A stretch of DNA of 27,045 nt from Gracilaria caudata (GCA_030374735.1 JASCIV010000271.1:1-27045), one strand, 5' to 3'. Counted from the stretch's first letter, positions 8,963 to 17,505 are shown. Made by a program: numbers and translations. The notes: a model not told the origin generated them from the sequence alone.

Positions 8963-9736
8963 ATGTCTTCATCGACGCGGTCAGACGATCTGCGCTATCG
9001 TTCTTCCCAACCAGTTTACCGAACCCGACCTCTCCCAACACGCGATGATCCAACTATATGCCCCTGGGACTTACACCCACGCCTATCTTCCTTTGACAGA
9101 ACCGCTACAAGGATGATTAAAAGAAATTCTTCAACTGCTTGGTCTCTTCGGAGAGACATGTACTTCATCCTGTATGGTATAGCTTGCTTTGGACTAGTCC
9201 CACTAACAGCACATATCCTCGTAACTCACGAGTACTTTCTGCGATGGTATGCGGCCAACGTAGCTGTACTACAATGTGAGTACTACTTCAAAACCAGCAT
9301 TCAGGCGCTTAGTCTTTTGTTTATGTCTCTTACCGCAATGATCTTTGCCGGAAACAACTCAACGATAGAGATTTGCGCAAGGAATGGAACATGTATGGCC
9401 TTGTTCTTTATATTCTTTGTGCGCATGAGTGAAGGCATGCTCAGAGATGCTGCGCTTTACATGGGCCTCATATATCGCGGAGAGGGAGGTGAACTTGTAT
9501 CTGCACTACAACAACAAACATTTGCTCCTGATAGGTTTCCCCAGGATGGATTGAAGTGGGGCTTTGTGATAGAGTTCGAAATCTTTATGGTCATCTACGC
9601 AATTGCAGCACTCATGAAGTTCACAGTAGTTCGAAGTATGGACAGAAAATGTTCGAACTTGCAAAGCTGGAAACTGTTGTTGCGTCATATCGAAATGAAT
9701 ACGAGCACGGAAGAGCATGAGAATGGGTGTTCTTGA
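8963..9736 (+). CDS. Orphan membrane protein with four predicted TM segments
   Basis: The 257-residue protein has an ATG at 8963 and a stop at 9734-9736. Residues 1-60 are Arg/Ser/Thr/Pro-rich and disordered. Hydrophobic segments lie at about 66-87, 112-130, 142-154 and 199-221. A loop at 155-198 contains MSEGMLRDAALYMGLIYRGE, then a Gly/Glu-rich stretch. The C-terminus (225-257) is polar. A second in-frame ATG (residue 51) could be the real start and would remove the disordered region. I recognise no family. A minus-strand frame near 20410-20733 has a similar hydrophobic pattern ending in a GEGG motif, so the two may be distant relatives, but by eye this is weak. Confidence 0.6.
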   Translation: MSSSTRSDDLRYRSSQPVYRTRPLPTRDDPTICPWDLHPRLSSFDRTATRMIKRNSSTAWSLRRDMYFILYGIACFGLVPLTAHILVTHEYFLRWYAANVAVLQCEYYFKTSIQALSLLFMSLTAMIFAGNNSTIEICARNGTCMALFFIFFVRMSEGMLRDAALYMGLIYRGEGGELVSALQQQTFAPDRFPQDGLKWGFVIEFEIFMVIYAIAALMKFTVVRSMDRKCSNLQSWKLLLRHIEMNTSTEEHENGCS

Positions 9737-10453
9737 TTTTCTTCCTTGTTCCAGCTTGCGGTCAAATGAGCCATCTGCTTTTATCAACGGCACTCTCAGA
9801 CTGAGAGTCTCAGTGCTCCGTACACCAACGATACGGCTCCTTTTCTCCTTTTGCACGAATTGCCCTTCCATGTAGCGTTCTACCCCCGGTTATGAGGTTG
9901 CGCTTCTCCGATCTACACCATGAGCGATAGCACTCGTGTCAGATTCCCCACAACTGCATTGTAACTGGAGAAATAGGAGGCCAGCGCTCAAGCAGGCATG
10001 TCATGCGCACAGATATAGTTTGCACACACCTTGAGGCGAAGAATCTGCTGATATTCGGTAACCCTTACTCTGCATGCGGCATTTTGTTCCCAGTTGGTGA
10101 TCCTGATAGATCCACCCAACACAATCCGTTTCAGCTTCGGCTTCGGCCTCAGCTTGCGCTGGAAGGTTATTCAATCACGAGGAGCACGCTAGTTAACGTT
10201 AACGCACGCAACTGCACTTCGTGTGTACGTTCGTAGATGCCCATTGCGATATCCCTTTGATTCTTAAACTCTTTCCTTCAGTTTCTTCAAAAATATAAGC
10301 ATGCGATAACGAGAGCAAGTATTACAGTCAAGTCATTTTGCAGCTCTTGTGTTTGGTTAGTGAGGGCTATTGACATTACAAAGGTACCCAGGGTAGAAAT
10401 TAGTAGTATGATACTACCAGTATCGCTCAGCAAATGGGCTGTGCTCCCCTCCT

Positions 10454-10470
10454 CCCCCCCCCCCCCCCCC
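10454..10470 (+). repeat. Poly-C homopolymer (17)
   Basis: Seventeen consecutive C bases sit close to the left edge of the first copy of the duplicated unit. The length is likely polymorphic or error-prone. Confidence 0.9.
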
Positions 10471-10716
10471 AAGAACAAGAACATTGTTATCGCATTATCA
10501 TTGGATCCTCTCGTTTAAATCCCCATTCACTAATTACCACGCCTTTCGCTCTCGGTGTTGCAATGAACACTAATGGATTAGAATAATGTGTGGAGCAGCC
10601 AAATTATGAAGGGTAAGAGGGTTTCATATGAGTGCCGGAAAGAGACATCGTCGCATCTGCTTTTGGGTCATAAATCCCGTTTGACAGAGTCGACTCTTTT
10701 CGTCACTCGATCGTTT

Positions 10717-10750
10717 ACCACCTCCCAACGAATGACCACAATATACGCAA
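10717..10750 (+). promoter_or_regulatory. Conserved promoter block with TATA-like core
   Basis: A 34-bp block that differs from 11980-12013 at only about four positions. It ends in a TATACGCAA core (TATA at 10742) 126 bp before the ATG at 10876. Conservation above that of the surrounding noncoding DNA suggests a regulatory element; its activity is inferred. Confidence 0.4.
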
Positions 10751-10875
10751 AACCAATTCATAGCCCAACTGAAATCGAGCCAGGTGAGAGTACAGCATAG
10801 TTTTCCCAGAAACGTACGCTGTATCGCTCCTGAAGAAAGACATTGTCAAAGTGTTTGTGTGAGAAAGAGAGCAAA

Positions 10876-11358
10876 ATGCACAGAAGACTTGGAGGTGATC
10901 AACGAAAGGGTGCTAATAATGATGGCGGACAGCAAACGCTACAGGGGAGCTCTGATGCATATATAGCTGACATGGAAGAAGGAGCTCTTTTTGTGAGGGA
11001 TACGCTGTTGACAAACTCGGACAGACATGTGGGAGAACATTATGAAGGACATGAGAACGACGAATTCCAAAATGATTCGCATACTGATAGCACAGAGGAA
11101 CGGATGCGTACAGGTGGACGTAGAGTTATCGAAGACAAAGATGAGAACTTGGTGTGCTCTTTCATCATGGGATTTTTTCTAGGTTTGTTAATGGGACTGA
11201 TGGCGTTTTGCTTCTTGTGCTGTTCCGATGCGGTGGGCTTGAGAGGAAAAGCTGCAAAGTCGTTTATTGGTGGAGGAGTATTGGGGAACATTGCAAACTT
11301 GGCCGTATCCATTGCAAGCTTTTTGGTTTTCCGAACAAAATGCCAATTTGCAGCGTAA
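10876..11358 (+). CDS. Two-TM hairpin family protein B1
   Basis: The 160-residue protein starts at the ATG at 10876, which aligns exactly with the start of its duplicate at 12152. The N-terminus (1-90) is polar: MHRRLGGDQRKG, GGQQ, then an acidic stretch with DTLLTNSDRHVGE shared with the duplicate. TM1 is at 91-116 (LVCSFIMGFFLGLLMGLMAF), the loop is CCSDAVGLRGKAAKSF, TM2 is at 130-152 (IGGGVLGNIANLAVS), and a short Cys-containing tail follows. Small-xxx-small glycines in both helices suggest tight helix packing or oligomers. Family function is unknown. Closest relatives are the proteins at 12152-12661 and, in the GLRG region, 4481-5152. Confidence 0.8.
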   Translation: MHRRLGGDQRKGANNDGGQQTLQGSSDAYIADMEEGALFVRDTLLTNSDRHVGEHYEGHENDEFQNDSHTDSTEERMRTGGRRVIEDKDENLVCSFIMGFFLGLLMGLMAFCFLCCSDAVGLRGKAAKSFIGGGVLGNIANLAVSIASFLVFRTKCQFAA

Positions 11359-12151
11359 GGTTATGCCAGAACTGTGATGTGAGTGTTAGCTGTAGCTCGA
11401 GTGTAGATACGCTCGTTTACTGCGGGCTCTTTTATCTCCGACCCCATTCTAGCGTGATGTTTTGCGTTGTGAAGTAAATGTAGATATATTGCATGTGCTG
11501 TGGAACATTGACTTTCCACAAGTGATTCTCGCACAAACGATGTTTGAAGGGTGCCATGTACAAGCTCTGTACCGGTGACAGAATGCATTGCTCGGCTAGG
11601 AGGCTCCTCTCGTGGATTTGGCTCTGGTGGTTTCTGCGCTCATAAACAGCGCGACGAGTCATCGCCGAGCTATTCTTCGACTTCACGCATGTCGAAGATA
11701 ACAACGAGAGCGAAGTATCTCTATCGCAAGCCTGCCACACACACGCAGTATCTTAATGTTACTGTATGTCGTTGCCCACGTTCATCGGCGGTCTGTGCTG
11801 CTTCCCTCAGAACCATTGTTACTGCATTACCATTGGACCCTTTCGGTTTAATCCCATCCATGGGAAGAGGTATGCTTGCATCACGCATGATGATGTTACA
11901 AACATAGCGTACGTCCCTGCATCTACCGTTGCATCATATCGATGATCGGTTGCTCTTCTCATACTCGCTACTGCACAGTACCACCGCCCAACGAGTGAGC
12001 ACAGTATACGCAACCTCAATCCAAAGCTGTGCTGAAAACGAGCGTGACGGGAGTACAACTTCGTTTGTTAGAAACATACGCTGTATCGCTGCTGTTGGAA
12101 AACATTATCAAACTGTTTGTGTTTGACTCAGACAGTCTGAGAAAGAGCAAC
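11359..12151. other. Intergenic region between duplicates B1 and B2
   Basis: It holds the 3' flank of B1 and, from about 11814, the 5' region of B2. No independent gene is supported; short frames here do not show coherent composition. Confidence 0.45.
11980..12013 (+). promoter_or_regulatory. Conserved promoter block with TATA-like core (copy 2)
   Basis: Counterpart of 10717-10750, with a TATACGCAA core (TATA at 12005) 139 bp before the ATG at 12152. About four substitutions in 34 positions separate the two blocks. Confidence 0.4.
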
Positions 12152-12661
12152 ATGCTCAGACGATTTGGGGGTGATCAACAAAGAGGTGCCACAAATAGTG
12201 GCGGACAGCAGACGCAAGTGGTGAGCTCTGATGCAGCTTTTTCTGACATGGAAGGAGGAACTCGTATTCCGATGGATCCGCTGTTGACAAACGCAGACAG
12301 ACATGTTGGAGAACAGAGTGAGGCATATGAGAAGGACGATTATCGCGCTGCAAACGGCGAATTGCAGAATGGGTCGCACGCGGCGAGCACAGAAGAAAGG
12401 GTGCATGCAGCTCAACCTGCCCAAGAGCAACGCGAAAACTTGGTGTGCGCCTTCATAATCGGCTTTTTGCTATCTATTCCAATGAGCGTGTTTGTGTTTT
12501 GCCTCTTGTGTTGTGCCGATGCGGTGAGGTTGAGGGGAAAAGGCGCAAAGTCGTTTATCGGTGGAGGGGTCTTGGGGAACATCGTGATAAGCGTGGTGGC
12601 CACTGTGATATTGGCTTCCTCAAGATGCGGGCTTGATACAGTGACCGTATCTCCTTTCTGA
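12152..12661 (+). CDS. Two-TM hairpin family protein B2
   Basis: The 169-residue duplicate of the gene at 10876. The ATG at 12152 is chosen because MLRRFGGDQQRG aligns with the start of B1. Residues 1-95 are polar and retain LLTNADRHVGE and STEER. TM1 is at 97-121, the loop CCADAVRLRGKGAKSF carries Arg in place of the Gly of GLRG, and TM2 is at 135-157. The tail (158-169) has diverged completely from B1. Loop and hairpin (AKSFIGGGVLGNI identical) are conserved much better than the N-terminal half, which argues that the membrane hairpin is under selection. Function is unknown. Confidence 0.8.
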   Translation: MLRRFGGDQQRGATNSGGQQTQVVSSDAAFSDMEGGTRIPMDPLLTNADRHVGEQSEAYEKDDYRAANGELQNGSHAASTEERVHAAQPAQEQRENLVCAFIIGFLLSIPMSVFVFCLLCCADAVRLRGKGAKSFIGGGVLGNIVISVVATVILASSRCGLDTVTVSPF

Positions 12662-13268
12662 TGTCATCCATGTAGATGCGTTGGTTTACTGCTTGCTCTT
12701 TTCGGTTGGTATTCCTGCGCTACTTCCATCTCCGACGCCATGGTGCGCTCATGTTTTGTGCGCTTGTAAAGTTCATTCGCGGACAAAGGAACTTCGAGTG
12801 TGTTTTAGGAGCTCTGTGGTGTTCGCACTTCAGCGAGTCCTTTTATCTTTCACCCCAGAGCAAGTGAAGAAGCAAAACGTGCTACGAGTTGTCACTGACA
12901 ATGCAGGTCTGACACGCTACCCTGTACATAGTACGGCACCAGCGATGGCGCACATCAGCAGTGCGGCGTGAATTCCTCCAAATCCGATGCTTGCCCACAT
13001 TTATCCCTGTGAATGTGTACCCTCGGTACTTGTGAAGTAAAAAGCTTCACCAACTCTGCGAATCCTCTACATCCCCGTTCTCCACTCCGCTCAGCAAAGA
13101 CGAGCAGCAACTATGTACTGGAATTACCGGCACAGATCACCGCAACAAGTTTACTATGGCTACAAGGGTAAAACTTTCTTTAACTACGACACACTTTGGC
13201 GTTGTGCTTCCCCTGAGACACCCCATCCGTGATGATGGACACGGGCATGAAGTCTAGAAAACTACTCT
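12662..13268. other. Intergenic region, 3' flanks of B2 and PI-PLC-like gene
   Basis: No gene is visible. The first ~120 bases belong to duplication unit 2. The remainder lies downstream of the convergent PI-PLC-like gene. Confidence 0.45.
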
Positions 13269-13967
13269 TTAGAGAAGACCTACCGCAAGGAATGTTTGAT
13301 CGGTGTTCTTGCTTTTGCACCACGCATCGGCGTCCCAAGATCCAGAGGCAACTTTCCAATTATGGTCAGCACCGCATACAAAGCGCAGGTCTGTCCATGT
13401 GGCCCGGTGGCATTTAGGAAACTTATACTTCGCGTATGCCCCACCGTTGATTGTGATGACCGTCCCCACGGCCGCCTTTGGCATGCGAAACTCTGCCCGA
13501 GTCCTATCGCTTTGCGTGAGATAAGTTCTTGGCTCACAGAAGTCGGTGTTTTCGAAGTTGGTTTTGATTATTCGACAAACAAGCTTCTCTCCCGGATAGT
13601 CCATGATTATCACGCCTATGTGCAATGCGTAACCTCCGTACGGCCCGATATAGTTATATGCCAATTGATTAGTGAATTTGGCGAAGTCCTTAGGAATCAT
13701 GCCTTCCGCTCCTGATAAGAAGTTCAATACCAGTTTGGACGACTTAATGGCTTTGTCCATATACTCTTTCACAAGATCCAGTTTCTCCAACAACGAGACT
13801 GTCCCCGAACCGAGATTGAAGGGTAGATAAACAACCTTGTAAGAGTTCTGCATTTCCATAAGAGAACCGCCAAACTCAATTCCTTTATCTGACAACCAAG
13901 AAGGCCTGGTCACTAAGATCTTTCCCCGAAGCTGTCCTACTATTGGCAAGGAATTCGGCGCATCCAT
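13269..13967 (-). pseudogene. Truncated bacterial-type PI-PLC X-domain protein
   Basis: A 232-codon frame (ATG 13967, stop 13269) that begins in the middle of a phosphatidylinositol-specific phospholipase C X domain of the bacterial type. Recognisable parts are LPIVGQLRGKILVTRPSW (7-24), a loop, LLEKLDLVKEYMDKAI (59-74), VLNFLSGAEG (80-89), and HIGVIIMDYPGEKLVCRIIK (116-135). The N-terminal half with the two catalytic histidines is missing. A stop codon lies five codons upstream of the ATG, and the other frames up to 14103 show a hydrophobic stretch but no PI-PLC sequence. Residues 140-232 add a Cys-containing region (GADHNWKVASGSWDADAWC). It is probably a 5'-truncated gene or pseudogene; it could still be expressed as a non-catalytic fragment, or have upstream exons. 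Confidence 0.6.
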
Positions 13968-14074
13968 AAACAGATACCCGTATCAACACAAGTGAATAAC
14001 AACACAAACAGAAACACAATTGAACCGAAGCAGGGTATGACATTTTGCAACAAGTTGTCGTGGGGCATGCAAAC

Positions 14075-14201
14075 GATTGCTCTTGGTCGAAATCATGAAA
14101 CACGGAAGCTCTGGATCAGGGCTGCGTCACAATCGATTGCTTGCGCGATCGATTGCAATCATTTCTTGCAATCGGTGATTGCACTTTCTCGAGACGATTG
14201 C
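14075..14201. promoter_or_regulatory. Cluster of GATTGC/GCAATC motifs
   Basis: GATTGC occurs at 14075, 14135, 14151, 14177 and 14196 on the plus strand, with the reverse complement at 14155 and 14168. More copies are at 14319 and 14440. The cluster starts 110 bp upstream of the minus-strand PI-PLC-like start. Such density of a 6-mer suggests a multi-site protein-binding region, although a decayed repeat is equally possible. Confidence 0.35.
14150..14174. repeat. Perfect hairpin, 9-bp stem, 7-nt loop
   Basis: CGATTGCAA at 14150-14158 is the exact reverse complement of TTGCAATCG at 14166-14174. It is embedded in the GATTGC cluster. Confidence 0.75.
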
Positions 14202-14252
14202 ATTGGGCGATTAGACAAGTGCCACAGAAGTTTTTGGCCTTTCTACAGAGAG

Positions 14253-14273
14253 AAAACTTTCTCTGAAAGTTTT
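14253..14273. repeat. Perfect hairpin, 9-bp stem, 3-nt loop
   Basis: AAAACTTTC, loop TCT, then GAAAGTTTT. No gene ends immediately before it on either strand, so it is not an obvious terminator. Confidence 0.75.
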
Positions 14274-14299
14274 ACTACAGCTTAGTAATTAGAGGCTGC

Positions 14300-14320
14300 T
14301 GTCCGCAATAAAGAAGAAGA
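14300..14320 (+). repeat. 21-bp dispersed repeat (copy at 18993-19013)
   Basis: TGTCCGCAATAAAGAAGAAG and its following base match 18993-19013 with one mismatch. Both copies lie upstream of members of the small membrane protein family. Confidence 0.6.
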
Positions 14321-14975
14321 TTGCCGGAGATCATCAAGAAGTGGCCCGAAAAAATGTTAGCTTTCTTAGTGAGAGAGCGTTTCTTCTGCGATAAGTAGTA
14401 ATTGAACTATTGCACCCGTAAATGAGAGAGAGAGAAGAAGATTGCACTGGGCACTGACCACCATTAGCGAAAGCATTTATTGAGTTTTGAGGTTGATTTA
14501 GAACCACATTGTTCTTGGTGATAATCGAGAGCGATAGCTCGTGCAGCTTCATTGCAATTTCAAATTAAGGCAATGCATGAGCTCTTAACGCCCTTTTAAA
14601 CTCAACTGGACTTTCGTCTTGTTCCAGTTCTTTTCCTATCTGATGTATTCTCCGCCCCGGCGTTGTGAACTCTTTGTAAAGCCAATGACGTTTTGTATAA
14701 ACGGCTTCGATGTTCAAGCGGCCTAAACGCGTGCGTTGTAGGCTGCAGCTCACATCGCCAGCAACGACAGTGTTTGATTCATGGCTGTCAATATGTCACA
14801 TAATATGTTATTATGTTGATGCCTCCGTGTAGCATTGCATTTGCGCGCCTCTACCACCCCACTTGTTTAATGCGGGCGAGACTTTACGTCACGTTTGATA
14901 GAACGAATTAACACTATGTCGTCTGGTGTCCTACTCTATTCCAACCTAAAACCAGTTCCATGTTGTTGTTACACT

Positions 14976-14982
14976 TTATAAA
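14976..14982 (+). promoter_or_regulatory. TATA box of family gene C1
   Basis: TTATAAA lies 74 bp before the ATG at 15050. It is conserved in position and sequence with the TATA box at 17931 in the duplicate. Confidence 0.6.
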
Positions 14983-15049
14983 GCGACCTCACTTTCCCTT
15001 TGCTCCCTGCCTTCTTGTACATCCACCACATCACTGCTTTTACACAAAA

Positions 15050-15550
15050 ATGGGATATGAACCTTCCGCGCCGCAAATGACTTCAGAAGTGCGCCATCAA
15101 CTACCCAGTGCCAGTTTGTATCCACATCCCACTCAACACTCTCAATTCTCTCCTCCAAACAATGATGCTCACCAGTCGCCACACTCTTCACCGAACACCT
15201 GCTACTCACCAAATTCGCTGCAGTCGCTCCCACCGCGATCCCCACCACCCCCAGTAAAAAATGAGGTGTCATTCTCGTCACATACAAAGCCAGACATCGA
15301 AAACCCCAAGATGCACCATGACGAGAAGCGTTTATCAGAGGTACTGTTCTTTTGTCTTGGTTTGTTACTCGGGTTCACGATAAGTTTGTTTGCGTTTGTG
15401 CTTCTAATATTTGACAAAAAGTTGGGAATGGTTGGACGAAGGAAGAGGAAGTTTATCGTTGGTGTTCTATGTGCCGTGATTCTGCAGGCTGTGCTGTTCG
15501 TCGCCTTTCTTATCATTTACTTCACCGCATGGCGCCATCGGGTTGGATAG
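15050..15550 (+). CDS. Two-TM hairpin family protein C1 (PSAP, proline-rich)
   Basis: The 166-residue protein starts at the ATG at 15050. The upstream in-frame ATG at 14960 precedes the TATA box, and the 15050 start aligns with the duplicate at 18009. Residues 1-95 are Pro/Ser/His/Gln-rich: EPSAP at 4-8, then LYPHPTQHSQF, then SSPNT, then PPPP, then KPDIENPK. TM1 is at 97-120 (LFFCLGLLLGFTISLFAFVL), the basic loop is DKKLGMVGRRKRKF, TM2 is at 135-159, and the tail is WRHRVG. PSAP matches the P[ST]AP late-domain motif known to bind the UEV domain of TSG101, so a trafficking role is possible but inferred. Confidence 0.8.
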   Translation: MGYEPSAPQMTSEVRHQLPSASLYPHPTQHSQFSPPNNDAHQSPHSSPNTCYSPNSLQSLPPRSPPPPVKNEVSFSSHTKPDIENPKMHHDEKRLSEVLFFCLGLLLGFTISLFAFVLLIFDKKLGMVGRRKRKFIVGVLCAVILQAVLFVAFLIIYFTAWRHRVG

Positions 15551-15684
15551 GAGTACTGAGCTTTCAGCGCTCCTGCACTCGTGCTTATACGTACGAGCTA
15601 TAGCATGATAAATGAATACTTGTTTGTGGCTCTTTTCTTTAATTTGCTTGCAGATATGATGCGCGGCTTTCACATTGATCGGAA

Positions 15685-15709
15685 ATTCAGTAGGAGTTGC
15701 TGCACACAG
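15685..15709 (+). repeat. 25-bp dispersed repeat (copy at 19028-19051)
   Basis: ATTCAGTAGGAGTTGCTGCA plus CACAG matches 19028-19051 with one indel and one substitution. It lies 3' of gene C1 here and 5' of gene D there. Confidence 0.5.
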
Positions 15710-17038
15710 TGCTAACGACCGTGGACAGCTACCAGAAGATTTTAAGGACAATCAAACTCAAGAGAATGAACAAAAATTACTTTATCTTAAAGAACAGAAT
15801 CATAGCTTTGACTTGATGGAGTTTGTATTCTCATGTTCGACAAGTAGGAACGGGGGTTTCTTCTCTTTTACCTCAGAAAAAGATTCAAAATTCTAAATCA
15901 GTAATCAATCTTACTGTTCAACAGAAATTTTGGCTTCATATGAGGCCAAGCACCCTGGTGGAGAGACATTAGTAAGCACATCAGATTATATTCATCTACG
16001 CAATATCTAAGCTACTTTGACTAGGACAACAATTCCGTAGAAAGCAAGTAACAAATAAGAAGATCAAGATCAATTCAAATTCAAAATTTTGACAACCATG
16101 TAAAACACTTAGTGGCATCCGTTCGCTATGGTACACGATCCTGCTTAACGAGAGCAAATGTGCGAGTAGTATAAAAGACAAGCGCTTGGAGGAGAAGGGG
16201 TTCTGTTCAGTATCTATGCCTTTTGTACACCGACTTGAATGTTTGTGAGCCACAAAAATGTCAGTTCGCTCCACAATATCGTACTAAATACATATGCTCA
16301 GAAGCATGGTCGAACTCTCTCTGTCGAGAAGGAATCAATCCGTTCTATAAGACATCGTGCTGGGCCTGTTTGAAAACGAAAATGAAGAGGTACTGCCCTT
16401 AATTGCAGCCCAAACATTAGGCTGAGACACATAACTATTGTGCTCTCGATAAGCACTAGGTCGTACAGCAAGTTGACACAAACCCCGAAGTGGGACCAAC
16501 ATGCAGAACAAACTGGCGATCAGCAAGCATTCAGAAAGCGTTGCATTGCTCTTCAGAAGCAGTGCATTGGGTTTCGCTGACGTTCTCGCTTCTTCAGTGT
16601 TTGGGTTTGCGTACTTGTTCTTCAACAAAAGCTTCGCCAAAGGATGCTGTATCACGGAAGGAACGCATACATTGCTTTTAAAGCACATCTACTTTGAAGG
16701 GCAGTGCACTCGTTGCTTTTAGTGGTCCAGTTTTGTTTGGCGATGACATGTGTTTTTCTGAAAGCGTTGGTTTTTTTGGTGCGCAGTTCGCTTTTCTTTC
16801 GTCGATTGGTGTGGGACAAAAGAGGGCACCCAAACGGCACCGCGCGTGGATTCGATGTGCGTGAGCATATTCGAGTGCTCACGAGTCGAGCGTCAACATT
16901 TTAAACTCAAGTGCACTTTGCCGTTCGAACAAGCAGTCGCTTCCGATTTGATGTATTTTGCAATCCTGCGTTGTGAACTGTTACTACATGCATTGTTTGC
17001 GCTGTTTCGGTGAGTGTGAGTGCATGCGATGCATTGCT

Positions 17039-17063
17039 GCAACAAAGCATGCTGCTTTGTTGC
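17039..17063. repeat. Perfect hairpin, 11-bp stem, 3-nt loop
   Basis: GCAACAAAGCA, loop TGC, then TGCTTTGTTGC. It lies about 180 bp upstream of gene E. On RNA it would be a stable stem-loop; on DNA it could extrude as a small cruciform. Confidence 0.8.
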
Positions 17064-17195
17064 CCTCTCGCCTCACGCCCACTGCAATCGCTCAATAACA
17101 TTAGCGTGCAGCTTCGGGGACGCGCCCGCGTTTCGCAGCAGAAGGCACTTCCGTCGGCATAATCCGTCAAGCTACGCTTGCACCACGGAAGATCG

Positions 17196-17201
17196 TATAT
17201 A
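17196..17201 (+). promoter_or_regulatory. TATA-like box before gene E
   Basis: TATATA lies 46 bp before the ATG at 17242. Spacing suits a short 5' leader. There is no duplicate to confirm it. Confidence 0.35.
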
Positions 17202-17241
17202 TCCCCGTCGCCGTGCCATCCATCCGCACTTACTCGCAAAA

Positions 17242-17505
17242 ATGAAACGCGAACAAGTTTTTCGAATGCTGCGCCGACTTGGACCTGAACACCTGTTTCT
17301 CTTTGCATTTGGTTTGCTCTCACCGCTGGTTCTTTCGTCTTTACTCATGGCTTTCTGGGTTGGGATCGTAAAGTGTTCAGGACGCAGACTAGATGGTTTG
17401 AGTGCTTTGTGCTTCTTCTGCGGGTACATATCCAAGTTGTTCATGTATTTGATTCTGGTGCAAGCGTGGCTCTGGTTTGACCGTGCTCTGTTTCAGAAGT
17501 TATGA
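17242..17505 (+). CDS. Two-TM hairpin family protein E (minimal, 87 aa)
   Basis: Start chosen at the ATG at 17242 (context gcaaaaATGa, like the other members); an open frame extends upstream but precedes the TATA-like box. The protein is almost only the hairpin. A 17-residue basic N-terminus (MKREQVFRMLRRLG) leads to TM1 at 18-43 (LFLFAFGLLSPLVLSSLLMAF), then loop KCSGRRLDGLSA, then TM2 at 56-78, then tail RALFQKL. It shares the family layout of a helix, a basic Gly/Arg loop and a second helix, and the LFxFxxGLL start of TM1 seen in C1 and C2. Sequence identity is low, so membership is an inference from pattern and tandem position. Confidence 0.55.
   Translation: MKREQVFRMLRRLGPEHLFLFAFGLLSPLVLSSLLMAFWVGIVKCSGRRLDGLSALCFFCGYISKLFMYLILVQAWLWFDRALFQKL

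Larger units (their letters stand above)
9737..10875. other. Intergenic region with poly-C tract and duplicated promoter
   Basis: No convincing gene. It contains a 17-base C run (10454-10470). From about 10482 onward, the upstream part of a duplicated unit recurs at about 11814. A 65-codon minus-strand hydrophobic frame (10287-10484) crosses the C run as polyglycine and is not trusted. Confidence 0.5.
10482..11480 (+). repeat. Segmental duplication unit 1 (copy of 11814-12780)
   Basis: Similarity to 11814-12780 runs from a 41-base upstream block (10482-10522 against 11814-11854, about 83% identical by eye), through a promoter block and the coding region, to the 3' flank near 11410-11480 against 12675-12780. 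The offset drifts between about 1,260 and 1,330 bp because of indels. The unit therefore duplicated with its own control regions. Confidence 0.75.
11814..12780 (+). repeat. Segmental duplication unit 2 (copy of 10482-11480)
   Basis: Second copy of the unit, in the same orientation. It includes the 41-base upstream block, the 34-bp TATA-like block, the coding region and a 3' flank sharing the tttactgc, gctctttt and catctccgac type words. Confidence 0.75.
13968..15049. other. Intergenic region rich in short repeats and hairpins
   Basis: No supported gene. It lies between the divergent PI-PLC-like gene and family gene C1. It holds a cluster of GATTGC words, two perfect hairpins and a 21-base word recurring at 18993. 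From 14758, it holds the upstream part of the unit duplicated at 17708. Confidence 0.5.
14758..15673 (+). repeat. Segmental duplication unit C1 (copy of 17708-18630)
   Basis: Collinear similarity to 17708-18630 at an offset of about 2,950-2,960 bp. Shared landmarks are ccagcaacgacag (14758 and 17708), ggctgtcaatat, tgtcctactc, the TATA box, the coding region, tgaatacttgttt (15613 and 18568), and gatgc-cggtttcac (15658 and 18615). Promoter, gene and 3' flank were copied together. Confidence 0.75.
15551..17241. other. Long intergenic region with weak hydrophobic frames
   Basis: No gene is firmly supported. The first ~120 bases are the 3' flank of C1. A 25-base word at 15685 recurs at 19028. 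Hydrophobic short frames at 16501-16722 (+), 16335-16688 (-) and 16704-16904 (+) could be relics but show no family motif. A strong hairpin lies at 17039-17063, and a TATATA sequence at 17196-17201 lies 46 bp before the next gene. Confidence 0.45.

Noticed and set aside
10287..10484. 65-codon minus-strand frame with two hydrophobic segments
   Set aside because: Crosses the 17-C run as polyglycine, so its frame depends on an unstable homopolymer. It lacks the family loop, and its start lies inside the duplicated upstream block, where copy 2 has no matching ORF.
13296..13715. 139-codon plus-strand frame
   Set aside because: Antisense to the PI-PLC-like frame, which has recognisable domain sequence.
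16335..16904. Overlapping hydrophobic frames on both strands
   Set aside because: Several competing frames, none with family motifs. At best relics.
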